From Acidimicrobiia bacterium (GTDB lineage: Bacteria; Actinomycetota; Acidimicrobiia; Acidimicrobiales; Poriferisodalaceae), in NCBI GenBank assembly GCA_022827265.1, contig JAJDTF010000071.1, positions 1 to 54,707 of the forward strand: a stretch of DNA of 54,707 bases. The letters are read 5' to 3'. The notes under the pieces were generated by a model. It was given only the letters and a program-made list of their open reading frames with translations, was not told the DNA's origin and searched no databases. This document shows, piece by piece, positions 33,769 through 43,970 of the stretch (positions are counted from its first letter, which is position 1; each line of letters opens with the position of its first letter). A program made the position numbers and the translations under genes.

Positions 33769-34770
33769 ATGACACGAGTGCTCTCGGGCATCCAGCCCAC
33801 CGGCGACGTCCACCTCGGCAACTATCTCGGGGCGCTGCGGCAGTGGGCGATCGACCAGCACGATGCCGACGCCTTCTACTGCGCCGTCGACCTGCATGCG
33901 GTCACCGTCCAGCAGGATCCGGCCCTGCTGCGCGAGGCCACCTTGGGAACGATGGCCACATTGATCTCGGTCGGCCTCGATCCGGAGGTCTGCACGCTGT
34001 TCGTGCAGAGCCACGTGCCCCAGCACACGGAGCTGTCCTGGCTGCTGGAGTGCACGGTGTCGCTCGGCGAGCTGCGCCGGATGACCCAGTTCAAGGACAA
34101 GTCGGCACGTTCGGAGGAGGGCGAAGGGGGCGGCGACCACGTCTCGGCCGGCCTGTTCACGTATCCGGCGCTGATGGCAGCCGACATCTTGATCTACGAC
34201 GCTGATCGGGTACCGGTCGGTGACGACCAGCGTCAGCATCTCGAGCTCACACGTGACGTGGCGCAGCGATTCAACAGCCGTTACGGCGACACGTTCGTGA
34301 TCCCGGAGGCTGCCATCCCCACGGTCGGCGCCCGCGTCATGGACCTGCAGAACCCCACGTCGAAGATGTCCAAATCGGCCGAGAGCCCCCAAGGCTCGAT
34401 CGGCATCTTCGATGATCACGCCGACATTGCACGCAAGTTCGCCCGGGCCGTGACCGACTCGGAGTCTGAGGTGCGTTACGACCCTGAGACGAAACCGGGT
34501 GTGTCGAATCTGCTGTCGATCCTGGGTGCCGCAACGGGCCGCAGCCCGGCTGAGAGCGCGGCGGGTTACAGCCAGTACGGAGCGCTCAAGACCGACACCG
34601 CGGACGCGGTCATCGCCATGCTCGAGCCCATTGCCGCGAAGAAGGCCGAACTCGACGCAGATCCCGCCGAGCTCGCCCGCATCATCGCCGCCGGCGCCGA
34701 CAAGGCCGAGGCCGTGGCATGCGGCACCTTGGCCCGCGCCAAAGAAGCGATGGGCTTCCTGCCCAAATAG
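33769..34770 (+). CDS. trpS: Tryptophanyl-tRNA synthetase
   Basis: 333 residues, class I synthetase charging tRNA-Trp. HIGH-type signature LSGIQPTGDVHLGNYLGAL at residues 5-23, KMSKS in SKMSKSAESPQGS near residue 203, plus PALMAADILIYDADRVPVG and DQRQHLELTRDVAQRFN. Length matches the family. It lies between the scp genes and an HNH endonuclease, and is an insertion relative to the remembered mycobacterial order. Confidence 0.96.
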   Translation: MTRVLSGIQPTGDVHLGNYLGALRQWAIDQHDADAFYCAVDLHAVTVQQDPALLREATLGTMATLISVGLDPEVCTLFVQSHVPQHTELSWLLECTVSLGELRRMTQFKDKSARSEEGEGGGDHVSAGLFTYPALMAADILIYDADRVPVGDDQRQHLELTRDVAQRFNSRYGDTFVIPEAAIPTVGARVMDLQNPTSKMSKSAESPQGSIGIFDDHADIARKFARAVTDSESEVRYDPETKPGVSNLLSILGAATGRSPAESAAGYSQYGALKTDTADAVIAMLEPIAAKKAELDADPAELARIIAAGADKAEAVACGTLARAKEAMGFLPK

Positions 34771-34837
34771 CGGTGTCGGGCCCTTGACGAGGGCACCCAG
34801 GCGAAGCCGGATTGGGCGTCCACGCACTCACAACTCG

Positions 34838-34909
34838 TGGTGCGCGCGAGGAGATTCCCTGAAATTGGTGCGCGCGAATGTTTGTATTTGTTCGCATACG
34901 CGTGTATGC
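34838..34909 (+). promoter_or_regulatory. Palindrome-rich promoter/operator of the HNH gene
   Basis: TGGTGCGCGCGA is repeated at 34838-34849 and 34866-34877. GCGAA (34874-34878) and TTCGC (34891-34895) form an inverted repeat with a 12-bp AT-rich spacer, and GCATAC-GCGT-GTATGC (34894-34909) forms another, ending 7 nt before the ATG. The low GC content stands out. It suggests tight regulation of the nuclease gene; the regulator is unknown. Confidence 0.4.
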
Positions 34910-34916
34910 TCTCTTC

Positions 34917-36314
34917 ATGTTCGGCGATGTCGTGCGAGAACTCGCTCCCGGCTGCGTAGATGCACCCGGCGCCGATGGCAACGTGGCCTCGGCATGGCCC
35001 GCTGCCGGTTCGCCATGGCCCAATGAGGCGGCGGTGTGGGCCGGCGGCGGCACGGCTGACTGCAGTGTCGATCTGGGAGCGCTGAGGGCCAGCGAACTCG
35101 ACGAATTGGTGGTCGAGTTGGCAGCCGAACGCGCTCGGGTCGAGGGCCGTTACCTCAGGGCCGTGGGCGAACTGACATCGCGCTACGGCACTCAGGGTGC
35201 CGCCTACGTGCTGCGCGACCAGACGCGCATGAACTGCGCGCAGGCACGCTCAGAGGCCCGCTTGGCCGACAGCTTGGTGTCGGAGGGCTTCAGCGACACG
35301 CTCGCAGCGATGCAGTCCGGCGAGATCCACATGTCCCACGCGAGGGTGATCGCCCGCGAGGCACCCAAGAAACACCGCCGTAGCGAGGGCGATTTCCTTG
35401 AGCTCGCCCGCGTGTATCCCTCCGACACGATCGCCCGGCACCCGCTCGCCAACCACAGTCTGCAAGTCGAAGCCGACCTCGCAGCCGAGGCTGCCGCCGA
35501 AGATCTCAGCCCCATCGACGCCGAGCTGGCGTTGCAGCGCCTTGAACGCTCGGCCTCGCTGCGGAGGGGCGACGACGGCATGTGGCATCTGCACGGCAAG
35601 TTCGACTTCCTCACCGGGCGCGAGCTCAGCACTGCGCTCGAAGCCCAGCTCCGGTCGCTGCGCCGACGCGCCGAATGCGATGCCGGCAGCGCCGATTCCA
35701 CCCACTCCGGCCCAACCGACGGGCACGGGCGCAACGGCGAGGCCGACAGCGACCGTCCGATGCCGACGCGTCGCCAACTGCTGGCCGATGCGCTCAGCGA
35801 GCTGGTCGCCGGCACCGCCTCGACGCGCCACGCCAAGAACAACCTCATCATCGTTGCCGACTACGACGCCACGAGCGATCGGCTCGTCAATCCCCGCCTC
35901 GACGACGGCACTCCCCTGTCGGCGCAGATGCTCGTCGAGCACGCCGTCGACGCCAAGGTGCTGCCCGCGATGTTCAGCGCCGACTGGTCAGAACTGGCGT
36001 TGGGACGCACACGCAACGCCAACGACGCCCAGCGCCTCGTCCTCGCTGTGCGCGACGGCGGCTGCATCGGCTGCGAGCTCACCTCCGAGCACACCCAAGC
36101 CCACCACATCACCTACTACGAGAACGACGGCCTCACCGAAGTTCCGAACCTCGCCTCGATGTGCGGGCCCTGCCACAGTGACCTCCACGCCCACAGCCGC
36201 AAGATCCACACCCCACCCGACGGCCGACCCCGCCTCCAGCCCCCCGAACCCCGCAACGCCGACCCGCCAGTCGATGGCGTTGCCTCTGCACCCACCAACA
36301 CCCGCAGCCCCTAG
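34917..36314 (+). CDS. DUF222/13E12-type HNH endonuclease
   Basis: 465 residues from ATG 34917. The helical DUF222 region (LGALRASELDELVVELAAER, TSRYGTQGAAYVLRDQTRMN and onwards) is followed by a C-terminal HNH nuclease fold: GGCIGCELTSEHTQAHHITY, then ENDGLTEVPNLASMCGPCHSDLH, with two Cys pairs binding the structural zinc and the catalytic His pair. Such proteins are highly repeated in actinobacterial genomes (13E12 family) and are thought to be mobile or selfish elements. From memory M. tuberculosis also has one (Rv1702c) between xerD and scpA. Its upstream region is unusually AT-rich and palindromic. Confidence 0.9.
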   Translation: MFGDVVRELAPGCVDAPGADGNVASAWPAAGSPWPNEAAVWAGGGTADCSVDLGALRASELDELVVELAAERARVEGRYLRAVGELTSRYGTQGAAYVLRDQTRMNCAQARSEARLADSLVSEGFSDTLAAMQSGEIHMSHARVIAREAPKKHRRSEGDFLELARVYPSDTIARHPLANHSLQVEADLAAEAAAEDLSPIDAELALQRLERSASLRRGDDGMWHLHGKFDFLTGRELSTALEAQLRSLRRRAECDAGSADSTHSGPTDGHGRNGEADSDRPMPTRRQLLADALSELVAGTASTRHAKNNLIIVADYDATSDRLVNPRLDDGTPLSAQMLVEHAVDAKVLPAMFSADWSELALGRTRNANDAQRLVLAVRDGGCIGCELTSEHTQAHHITYYENDGLTEVPNLASMCGPCHSDLHAHSRKIHTPPDGRPRLQPPEPRNADPPVDGVASAPTNTRSP

Positions 36315-36390
36315 TCCAAGCTCGGCGAACCGGAACAGAGTTGCACTCCGGTTGCCCTCTTGGGTCAGCTTTTGGCTTGGGCAACGGGCA

Positions 36391-37371
36391 TCAATAGCGG
36401 GCGCGGGGGTGGGCTTGGCGGTAGACTTCGGTCAGCCGTTCCTGTGACACTGCGGTGTAGCGCTGGGTGCTCGAGATCGACGCGTGGCCCAGCAGCTCCT
36501 GCACGCTGCGGATGTCGGCACCGCCGTCGAGCATGTGCGTTGCGCACGAATGGCGAAGCACATGGGTCGTGAGCTCATCGGGTCCGAGGCCGACGCGGTC
36601 GCCGTGGCGGCGCACGATCAGCCAGACGCCCTGGCGGGTGATGCGACGGCCGCGGGCATTCAGGAACAGCGCGGCGGCGTCGTCTCTCGACCGCCACGCA
36701 GCCGGTTCCAGTGCGCCGCGCCCGGCGCCGCTCAGCCACTCGCCCACCGCATCGGCGGCGAGACGCCCCACCGGCACGACTCGTTCCTTGCCGCCCTTGC
36801 CCCACACGCGCATCAGCCGGTCGTCGAGGTCGACGTCGCCGAGCGAGAGCGCCACCAGCTCGCTGGCGCGCAGGCCCATGCCGTAGAGCACTTCCAGCAT
36901 CGCCCGGTCTCGCCGCACTAGCGGGCTGTCGCCCACCGGGGACGCCAGGAGTTGCTCGACCTGGTCACGCCGCAATGCCCGCGGCAACCCGGCAGGCGCG
37001 CGGGGCATGTCGAGCGCGCCAGCGGGATCGGTCGAAGCCAGTTCTTCGGCCACTAGGAATCGGTAGAGGCCGCGCAGGCTGACCGCAGCCCGGGCGATGG
37101 TTGACGCTGCCCGCCCGAGGTCGTCACGCAGGTACGCCAGGTACGCCGCTATGTCAACGGAGCTGGCACCCAGCAGATCGGTGCCTCGTGCCTCGAGCCA
37201 TGCCGCAAAGCCGGTGAGATCGGCCCGGTACGACGCCACGGTGCGCGCCGACCGTCCGCGCTCATTGGACAGCCAGCCCAGATAGTCCTCGGCTTCGACC
37301 GCCAGCACGCCATTCAGAGTGACAGACAGCCGCTCAGCACAGATGTCATGGCCATCGAGGCGGCAGGACAC
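36391..37371 (-). CDS. xerD: Site-specific tyrosine recombinase XerD
   Basis: 326 residues. N-terminal SAM-like core-binding domain (YLGWLSNERGRSARTVASYR) and catalytic domain with the Arg in LYGMGLRASELVAL, Lys in WGKGGKERVVPVG, His-x-x-Arg in THVLRHSCATHML, His in LLGHASISST and the nucleophile Tyr in TQRYTAVSQERL. It resolves chromosome dimers at dif with XerC. Placement beside scpA/pyrG and the sequence type favour XerD over XerC or a phage integrase. Confidence 0.93.
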   Translation of the reverse strand: MSCRLDGHDICAERLSVTLNGVLAVEAEDYLGWLSNERGRSARTVASYRADLTGFAAWLEARGTDLLGASSVDIAAYLAYLRDDLGRAASTIARAAVSLRGLYRFLVAEELASTDPAGALDMPRAPAGLPRALRRDQVEQLLASPVGDSPLVRRDRAMLEVLYGMGLRASELVALSLGDVDLDDRLMRVWGKGGKERVVPVGRLAADAVGEWLSGAGRGALEPAAWRSRDDAAALFLNARGRRITRQGVWLIVRRHGDRVGLGPDELTTHVLRHSCATHMLDGGADIRSVQELLGHASISSTQRYTAVSQERLTEVYRQAHPRARY

Positions 37372-37451
37372 GCCGCGAGCCTGCGACCGCTTGGATCGCT
37401 AGGGCAGCGCATCCAGCCAGCGATGCTGCTGGCGCGCCCGCTGCGCATCTC

Positions 37452-39134
<1,683 letters not shown>

Positions 39135-39175
39135 TCACTCGCATGTGTCATCAAGCTACCGTCGCTTCGGGCGGT

Positions 39176-39220
39176 GTTGGCTGATACAGGGTTGGCTGAT
39201 ACAGGATTGGCTGATGCTGG
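39176..39220 (+). repeat. Three tandem 15-bp repeats upstream of the amidohydrolase
   Basis: GTTGGCTGATACAGG occurs twice head-to-tail (39176-39190, 39191-39205) and then as the variant ATTGGCTGATGCTGG (39206-39220), whose end contributes to the GGAGGG ribosome binding site before ATG 39230. The repeats occupy the promoter/leader position of the gene and the far upstream region of pyrG. Confidence 0.85.
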
Positions 39221-39229
39221 AGGGAAGCC

Positions 39230-40747
39230 ATGAGCGACACCGGTGAAGATGCACAGCACGCTGGAGACGGCCGTACCCCAGCCGACCTGCTGGTGCACAG
39301 CGCCGATCTGCTCGCGACATGCGACGCGCAGCACCGCGAGATTGCCGGCGGCTGGGTCGCCATCACCGGCGGACTCGTCAGCGCGGTCGGCGAGGCCTCG
39401 CAGACACCGCCCGCGGCGAGCCGGCGCATCGACGCCGGCGGGTGCCTGGTCACGCCGGGGCTTGTCAACACCCACCATCACATGTACCAAAACCTCACGC
39501 GGTCATACGCCCCGGCGCTTCGGGGCGGATTGTTCGACTGGTTGACCACGCTCTACCCCCTGTGGGCGCGGCTCGATGAGCAGGGCGCGTACCTGTCTGC
39601 CTGGGTAGGCCTGGCAGAGCTGGCGCTGGGCGGCTGCACCACCAGCACCGATCACCTGTACGTGCATCCGCGCGGCGCAGGCGACTTGATTGCCGCGGAG
39701 ATCGCCGCCGCTGCCGAGTTGGGCATGCGCTTTCACCCCACCCGAGGCTCCATGTCGCTGGGCCAGTCCGACGGCGGGCTGCCGCCCGATGAGGTCTGCC
39801 AATCGCCTGAGGAGATCCTGGAGGACTCGGAGCGGTTGGTCGGCGCACACCATGACCGCTCGCCCGACGCGATGGTCCGGATCGCGCTGGCGCCATGCTC
39901 GCCGTTCTCCGTGTCAACCGAGCTGATGGCGGCGACGGCCGAACTGGCGGAGCGTCTCGACGTCCGCCTGCACACCCACCTGTGCGAGGACCCCGGCGAG
40001 GATGGCTTCTGCATCGAGATGTTCGGGATGCGCCCGGTGGACTACTTCGAGCACTGCGGCTGGGGCTCGAATCGTTCGTGGATCGCACACGGCGTGCAGC
40101 CCAACGCAGCCGAGATCGCCCGTCTGGGAACATGGGGCACCGGCGTGGCGCACTGCCCGAGCTCGAACCTGCTGCTCGGCGTCGGGCTGGCGCCGGTGCG
40201 CGAACTGCGGGCTGCGGGCGTGCCGGTGGGACTCGGGGTGGACGGCTCGGCCAGCACCGATTCGGCATCGATGTGGACCGAGGCGCGCAATGCACTGCTG
40301 GTCGGGCGCCTGCGCGACGGCCAGCGGCATCTGAGCGCCGAGAAAGGACTCGACAGCGGCCGCCCTGCCGACGGCGCCGTAGGCCAGAACGTCGTTGACA
40401 CCGAAGCAAGCGATGCAGAACGGGGCGGCACGACGTATTTCTCTGCACGCGAGGCGCTGGACGTGGCAACCCGTGGCAGCGCGGCGTGCCTCGGCCGCGA
40501 GGGCGAGATCGGCGAGCTGTCGCCCGGAGCGTGCGGTGACCTCGTGGTGTGGCAGCTCGACGGGCCAGCGTTCGCGGGCGCCCTGTCTGATCCGATCGAG
40601 GCCTGGCTGCGCTGCGGCCCGCTGTCCGCCCGCGACACGATCGTGGCCGGTCGTCCGGTTGTCTCGGGCGGCCAGATCGTTCACCCCGGCCTCGACGAAC
40701 GCTTGGCCGAGCATCGCCAGTGTGCCGCTGCCATGCAGCGGACATAG
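39230..40747 (+). CDS. Amidohydrolase, 8-oxoguanine deaminase / TrzA-AtzB type
   Basis: 505 residues. The metal-dependent hydrolase barrel shows the HxH in VNTHHHMYQNLTR, then LFDWLTTLYPLWARLDEQ, His in LHTHLCEDPGED, His in WIAHGVQPN and Asp in GLGVDGSASTDSASM. A C-terminal composite domain begins EIGELSPGACGDLVVW. The H-H-M-Y-Q-N and LFDWL...YP-W pattern is that of 8-oxoguanine deaminases, which salvage oxidised guanine to urate; hydroxyatrazine-type hydrolases are close relatives. About 40 Asp/Glu/Gly-rich residues near 365-405 look like an insertion. The last codons fall in 32-bp repeats. Start ATG 39230 follows GGAGGG. Confidence 0.85.
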   Translation: MSDTGEDAQHAGDGRTPADLLVHSADLLATCDAQHREIAGGWVAITGGLVSAVGEASQTPPAASRRIDAGGCLVTPGLVNTHHHMYQNLTRSYAPALRGGLFDWLTTLYPLWARLDEQGAYLSAWVGLAELALGGCTTSTDHLYVHPRGAGDLIAAEIAAAAELGMRFHPTRGSMSLGQSDGGLPPDEVCQSPEEILEDSERLVGAHHDRSPDAMVRIALAPCSPFSVSTELMAATAELAERLDVRLHTHLCEDPGEDGFCIEMFGMRPVDYFEHCGWGSNRSWIAHGVQPNAAEIARLGTWGTGVAHCPSSNLLLGVGLAPVRELRAAGVPVGLGVDGSASTDSASMWTEARNALLVGRLRDGQRHLSAEKGLDSGRPADGAVGQNVVDTEASDAERGGTTYFSAREALDVATRGSAACLGREGEIGELSPGACGDLVVWQLDGPAFAGALSDPIEAWLRCGPLSARDTIVAGRPVVSGGQIVHPGLDERLAEHRQCAAAMQRT

Positions 40748-40818
40748 AGCACAGGGCCGCTGCCATGCAGCAGGCATAGAGCACAGGGCCGCTGCCATGC
40801 AGCGGGCAGAGGTGCTGG
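40724..40818. repeat. Three tandem 32-bp repeats with hairpin, at a convergent gene junction
   Basis: The unit begins GCCGCTGCCATGCAGCGG and ends AGAGCACAGG; copies are at 40724-40755 and 40756-40787, with a partial one at 40788-40818. Each unit contains CCGCTGC-CAT-GCAGCGG or a variant, a 7-bp stem with a 3-nt loop. They overlap the last codons and stop of the amidohydrolase and end 5 nt from the stop of the convergent MraY-like gene, so they may act as bidirectional terminators. Confidence 0.8.
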
Positions 40819-40822
40819 AGAT

Positions 40823-41983
40823 TCAGTTGCGGTAGGGCGAGCCGAGCCGGTCCAGCCAGCGAAGCGGCGGCACTGCATCGATGACCCGGCTGAACGACCA
40901 GCGCTCGCTCGCCAGGTTCAGGGCGGCCAACACCCCCAGCACCACCCACTCGACTGACGCCGGGGACATCGCGACGGTGGCCAGCCCGAGGGCGGCGCCA
41001 AGCGGATTGACGCCGGTGTCGCCGAGTATGTGAGCTTCCGCCAGTTCACTGCGCAGCAAGCCGGCCGCTGCGCCAACGGCCCCGGCTGCCCACAGCGCCG
41101 GCGATTGCCATGCGAACCACGCTGCGCCAACCTCCGCGAATTGAAATCCTTGCGGCCAAGCGGAACCGAACACGGCGGCCGGCACGAGGCCGCAGAGCCA
41201 CCATGCCAGCGCAGACTTCGTGGCCCGGCCCGGCGCTCGGTCGAGCAGGTTCAGCAGGTTGGCACTCAGCGCTACGACAGCGGCCCCCCGCAACCACGGA
41301 ATCATGGTCCAGGTCTCATGTGATCCGATCACGAGGTGCTCGAACGCCCGCATCATGGCGTACCCGTCGCTCCATCCGCTGCTGCTCCACAGGACGGCGA
41401 CGTTGCCGAACAGCAGAATCTGCACGCTGAGAAGCGCAACGACTCCCCCACCGAGCGCCTTCTGCGCTCCGGTCGTGAGCCGTCGCGTGCGAAAGCTGCG
41501 CGCCAAGTGCGCGACGAACCCGCTCGCATCACCGTCGCCACGTGTGTCATCCCGATATCCCAGTAATCCGAATGCCACAAGAGCCAACGCTGTCGCCACC
41601 GCACCCGTGGCACTGGCAGCTGGCGGTGTGCGGAATGCGTCTGCTGACACGAGATCCAGTGCACCCGATCCTTCGAGCACTTCGGCTGGCGCAGGACCCG
41701 TCGAATCAGAGACGTAGGCAAACCAGCCAGTGGCACGGCGTGCCAATGACGCCACGACGCTCGCGCTGGCTATGCCGACGGCGACAACGAGCAGCCCCGA
41801 GGTCGCAATGATCCGCCGGCCGCGGTAGTTGACCCCCATCCAGCGCTGCCGTCGCATCCGAGATCTCGCCAATCGCCACAGCAGTGCCGCCACGACCGCC
41901 GAGCCAACGAGGATCAATGCCAGTGCGGCTGCAGTCCGAAGCGCGATGCCGGCATCGACAATCATCGGATGCGGGTGGTGCAA
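40823..41983 (-). CDS. MraY/WecA-like polyprenyl-phosphate glycosyl-1-phosphate transferase homologue
   Basis: 386 residues with about eight to ten hydrophobic helices. Diverged MraY-family landmarks are visible: NYRGRRIIATSGLLV near the N-terminus, the acidic pair in GLLGYRDD (~140), ALSANLLNLLDRAPGRATK (~245, replacing the usual N-x-x-D-G-x-D-G) and GDTGVNPLGAALGL (~320). MraY/WecA enzymes transfer phospho-sugars to undecaprenyl phosphate. The diverged loop makes the substrate uncertain, and it may not be MraY itself. It ends a minus-strand operon with a GT2 glycosyltransferase, steB and steA, pointing to cell-envelope glycan synthesis linked to division. Confidence 0.7.
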   Translation of the reverse strand: MHHPHPMIVDAGIALRTAAALALILVGSAVVAALLWRLARSRMRRQRWMGVNYRGRRIIATSGLLVVAVGIASASVVASLARRATGWFAYVSDSTGPAPAEVLEGSGALDLVSADAFRTPPAASATGAVATALALVAFGLLGYRDDTRGDGDASGFVAHLARSFRTRRLTTGAQKALGGGVVALLSVQILLFGNVAVLWSSSGWSDGYAMMRAFEHLVIGSHETWTMIPWLRGAAVVALSANLLNLLDRAPGRATKSALAWWLCGLVPAAVFGSAWPQGFQFAEVGAAWFAWQSPALWAAGAVGAAAGLLRSELAEAHILGDTGVNPLGAALGLATVAMSPASVEWVVLGVLAALNLASERWSFSRVIDAVPPLRWLDRLGSPYRN

Positions 41984-41996
41984 CAGCGCACGTGGC

Positions 41997-42899
41997 TTAC
42001 GAATCGCTCATCGACCGGCGAACTCGTCTGCCCGGCGGAATCCGCAGCCGCCGAAGCGGACGCCACGACCGCAGGCCGGCAAGCGAGCGCAGTCGTCGGA
42101 GCTGCCGTGCTCGCCGCCATGACTGGCGCGCAGCGCGCCTGAGCCGTTGCCCCCGGTCCCGCCCGGGCACACTTCGAACCGCCGAGATGACGCGGCTCAG
42201 CAGCGAGGCGGCCAGGCAGGAGACCGCCTTCGGCCAGCCGGTGCGGGCTACCACGGCGAGGTAGACGTGTCGCCCGATTCGCGCTCGATGCGCGACGCCG
42301 CTGAGGTCACGCCCGGTCTGCCGATGGCTGAACCCGATCTCGACCTCGCTGATGCGGGCTCCGCGGTCGGCCGCATCGAGCGTCAGGCCGATCTCGAGCC
42401 CGAACCCGGGCGCGAGCTGCAATGACCGCAGCAGCGGACCCCGCACGGCGCGCTGACCCGAGAGAGGTTCGACCAGTTCAAGCCCTGTCTCGGAACGCAG
42501 GACGCGTGCCGCAAACCCCTTGACAAGCCCGAACCCACGCGAGCCCTCAGCAGCATCGAAGACGGCGATCGTCATATCGGCTTCGCCCTGCGCAACCGGC
42601 TGCAACAGACCGCCAGCCAGCGCGGCGGATCCGCCCAGATCGGCATCGATGAGGAGGTAGACGTCGGGGGCACCCGACGCCGCAACGCCGGCGACAACCG
42701 CCGCTGCTTTGCCGCGATTGCGCGCGAGCTCGACAACACGCGCGCCGGCAGCCGCAGCCGCGGACGCAGTTCGGTCCCGAGAACCGTCGTCGACCACGAT
42801 GACGTCGAGTACATCGGGCACCGTCCGCAGCGCCGTCACCGTGGCGCCCACCGTGTCCGCCCGGTCGAAGGCGGGCACGATCGCCACCACGTGGGTCAT
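41997..42899 (-). CDS. Family 2 glycosyltransferase
   Basis: 300 residues. GT-A fold: VVAIVPAFDRADTVGATVTAL, VIVVDDGSRDRTASAA, ARNRGKAAAVVAG, and the metal-binding DxD-like YLLIDADLGG. A later conserved block reads LSGQRAVRGPLL and FGLEIGLTLDAA, as in dolichol-phosphate-mannose synthase/glucosyl-phosphoglycerate synthase relatives. The C-terminal 60 residues are extremely Arg-rich, perhaps for membrane or RNA contact. Its ATG overlaps the steB stop (ATGA); the MraY-like gene follows after 13 nt. The acceptor is unknown; polyprenyl phosphate is a reasonable guess from the neighbour. Confidence 0.85.
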   Translation of the reverse strand: MTHVVAIVPAFDRADTVGATVTALRTVPDVLDVIVVDDGSRDRTASAAAAAGARVVELARNRGKAAAVVAGVAASGAPDVYLLIDADLGGSAALAGGLLQPVAQGEADMTIAVFDAAEGSRGFGLVKGFAARVLRSETGLELVEPLSGQRAVRGPLLRSLQLAPGFGLEIGLTLDAADRGARISEVEIGFSHRQTGRDLSGVAHRARIGRHVYLAVVARTGWPKAVSCLAASLLSRVISAVRSVPGRDRGQRLRRAARQSWRRARQLRRLRSLAGLRSWRPLRRLRIPPGRRVRRSMSDS

Positions 42900-43957
42900 G
42901 ACGGGCCCAGACCGTGGTTGAGATCAGCCCCCGAGAAGTGGTCGACGGCAGGCAGCTGCTCGAGCGCAACCAGCAGCGCCAGATCGCCCGAGAAGGTGTC
43001 GACATCATCGACGCTCGAGAATGAGCCCGACAGCACCGGGTCGGACCGGACTCGCTCGAGCACTGCGCCGTAGCCGACTCCTGCTGCCCCGGGGGCAGGG
43101 ACTTCAACGATGACGCCGGCGCCCGGGTGCCCGTCATCGACGACGGCTCTCAAGAGTTCGAAAACAAAGTCCTGGTTCAACCCTGCCGCCGCAGCATCGG
43201 TGACTACCACGAGCCGCAAATGCTCCCCGCCGAGCAGGTGCAGCGCGACAGCGCCGGTGCCGTCATGAGTTACCAATTCCAGATCACGAAGCAAGGTCAG
43301 CGCCGTACGTGTGGAGGGAACTGCCGAGAAGCCGCGAGAGAAGCCGTCAAGCGCCCCGAAGTCGGTGACCGCGTTGACATCATCAGCGAGCATCTGGCTG
43401 GAACCGGCCTCTGCCGGCCTGAAGAGCGCCTGAGGCAGCAGGAAGCGAAGCGCTCTGTGCACTGCGTTGCGACTGTCACCCGCCAGCGAGAAAGCCTCGG
43501 CGATGCTCCGGCGCACGGCTGGGTCGTGCAGGCGAAGATCATCGCTGAGCCAGAGCACCCCGCCCTGGCGCGCGTCCGTCGCATCCAGACGTGCGCGGAT
43601 GGCCGCCACTGCGGTCCGGTCCGTGGATTCCGGCGCGACGATGAGCGTTGTCGTGCCGCTGAGTCGTCCTTGGGGAAGGTACGGCCGCACGAGATCCTCC
43701 ACCTCGAACCGCACGGACAGCGCCTCTTCGACGCTCGCAAGCGCTGCGTCGCGTGCCGCCTCAGCCTCGCCGAGCTCCGCCTCGGCCTCTGCCTGCCTTT
43801 CGACCGCCGATTCGGTGTCGGCCTGCAACTGGTCGACACGTGATTCCAAGTTGCTCACCAGTACCGAATCCACAAACGTCGAGCCCAGCGCCAGGCCGAT
43901 CGCCAAGGCCAGGAAGACCGCTGCGATCGACACGATGTGGTAGCGGAGGTTGACCAT
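42896..43957 (-). CDS. steB: SteB / MctB-type envelope protein
   Basis: 353 residues. One N-terminal transmembrane helix (VSIAAVFLALAIGLALGSTF), a coiled coil (ESRVDQLQADTESAVERQAE and following, ~35-80), then an alpha/beta domain (TTLIVAPESTDR, GGVLWLSDDLRL). This is the DUF3186 family, called MctB (copper transport outer-membrane protein) in mycobacteria and SteB in corynebacteria, where it works with SteA at the division site. The conserved steA-steB pair here supports the SteB assignment; a copper role cannot be judged from sequence. Confidence 0.85.
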   Translation of the reverse strand: MVNLRYHIVSIAAVFLALAIGLALGSTFVDSVLVSNLESRVDQLQADTESAVERQAEAEAELGEAEAARDAALASVEEALSVRFEVEDLVRPYLPQGRLSGTTTLIVAPESTDRTAVAAIRARLDATDARQGGVLWLSDDLRLHDPAVRRSIAEAFSLAGDSRNAVHRALRFLLPQALFRPAEAGSSQMLADDVNAVTDFGALDGFSRGFSAVPSTRTALTLLRDLELVTHDGTGAVALHLLGGEHLRLVVVTDAAAAGLNQDFVFELLRAVVDDGHPGAGVIVEVPAPGAAGVGYGAVLERVRSDPVLSGSFSSVDDVDTFSGDLALLVALEQLPAVDHFSGADLNHGLGPS

Positions 43958-43970
43958 TCGCCCGACCGTT

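Noticed and set aside
36391..37371. The tyrosine recombinase as a mobile-element integrase
   Set aside because: Sequence type, length and the scpA/pyrG neighbourhood match housekeeping XerD; no attachment site or phage genes are seen.
40724..40818. The 32-bp repeats as a CRISPR array
   Set aside because: The units are directly adjacent with no spacers between them, and no cas genes are nearby.
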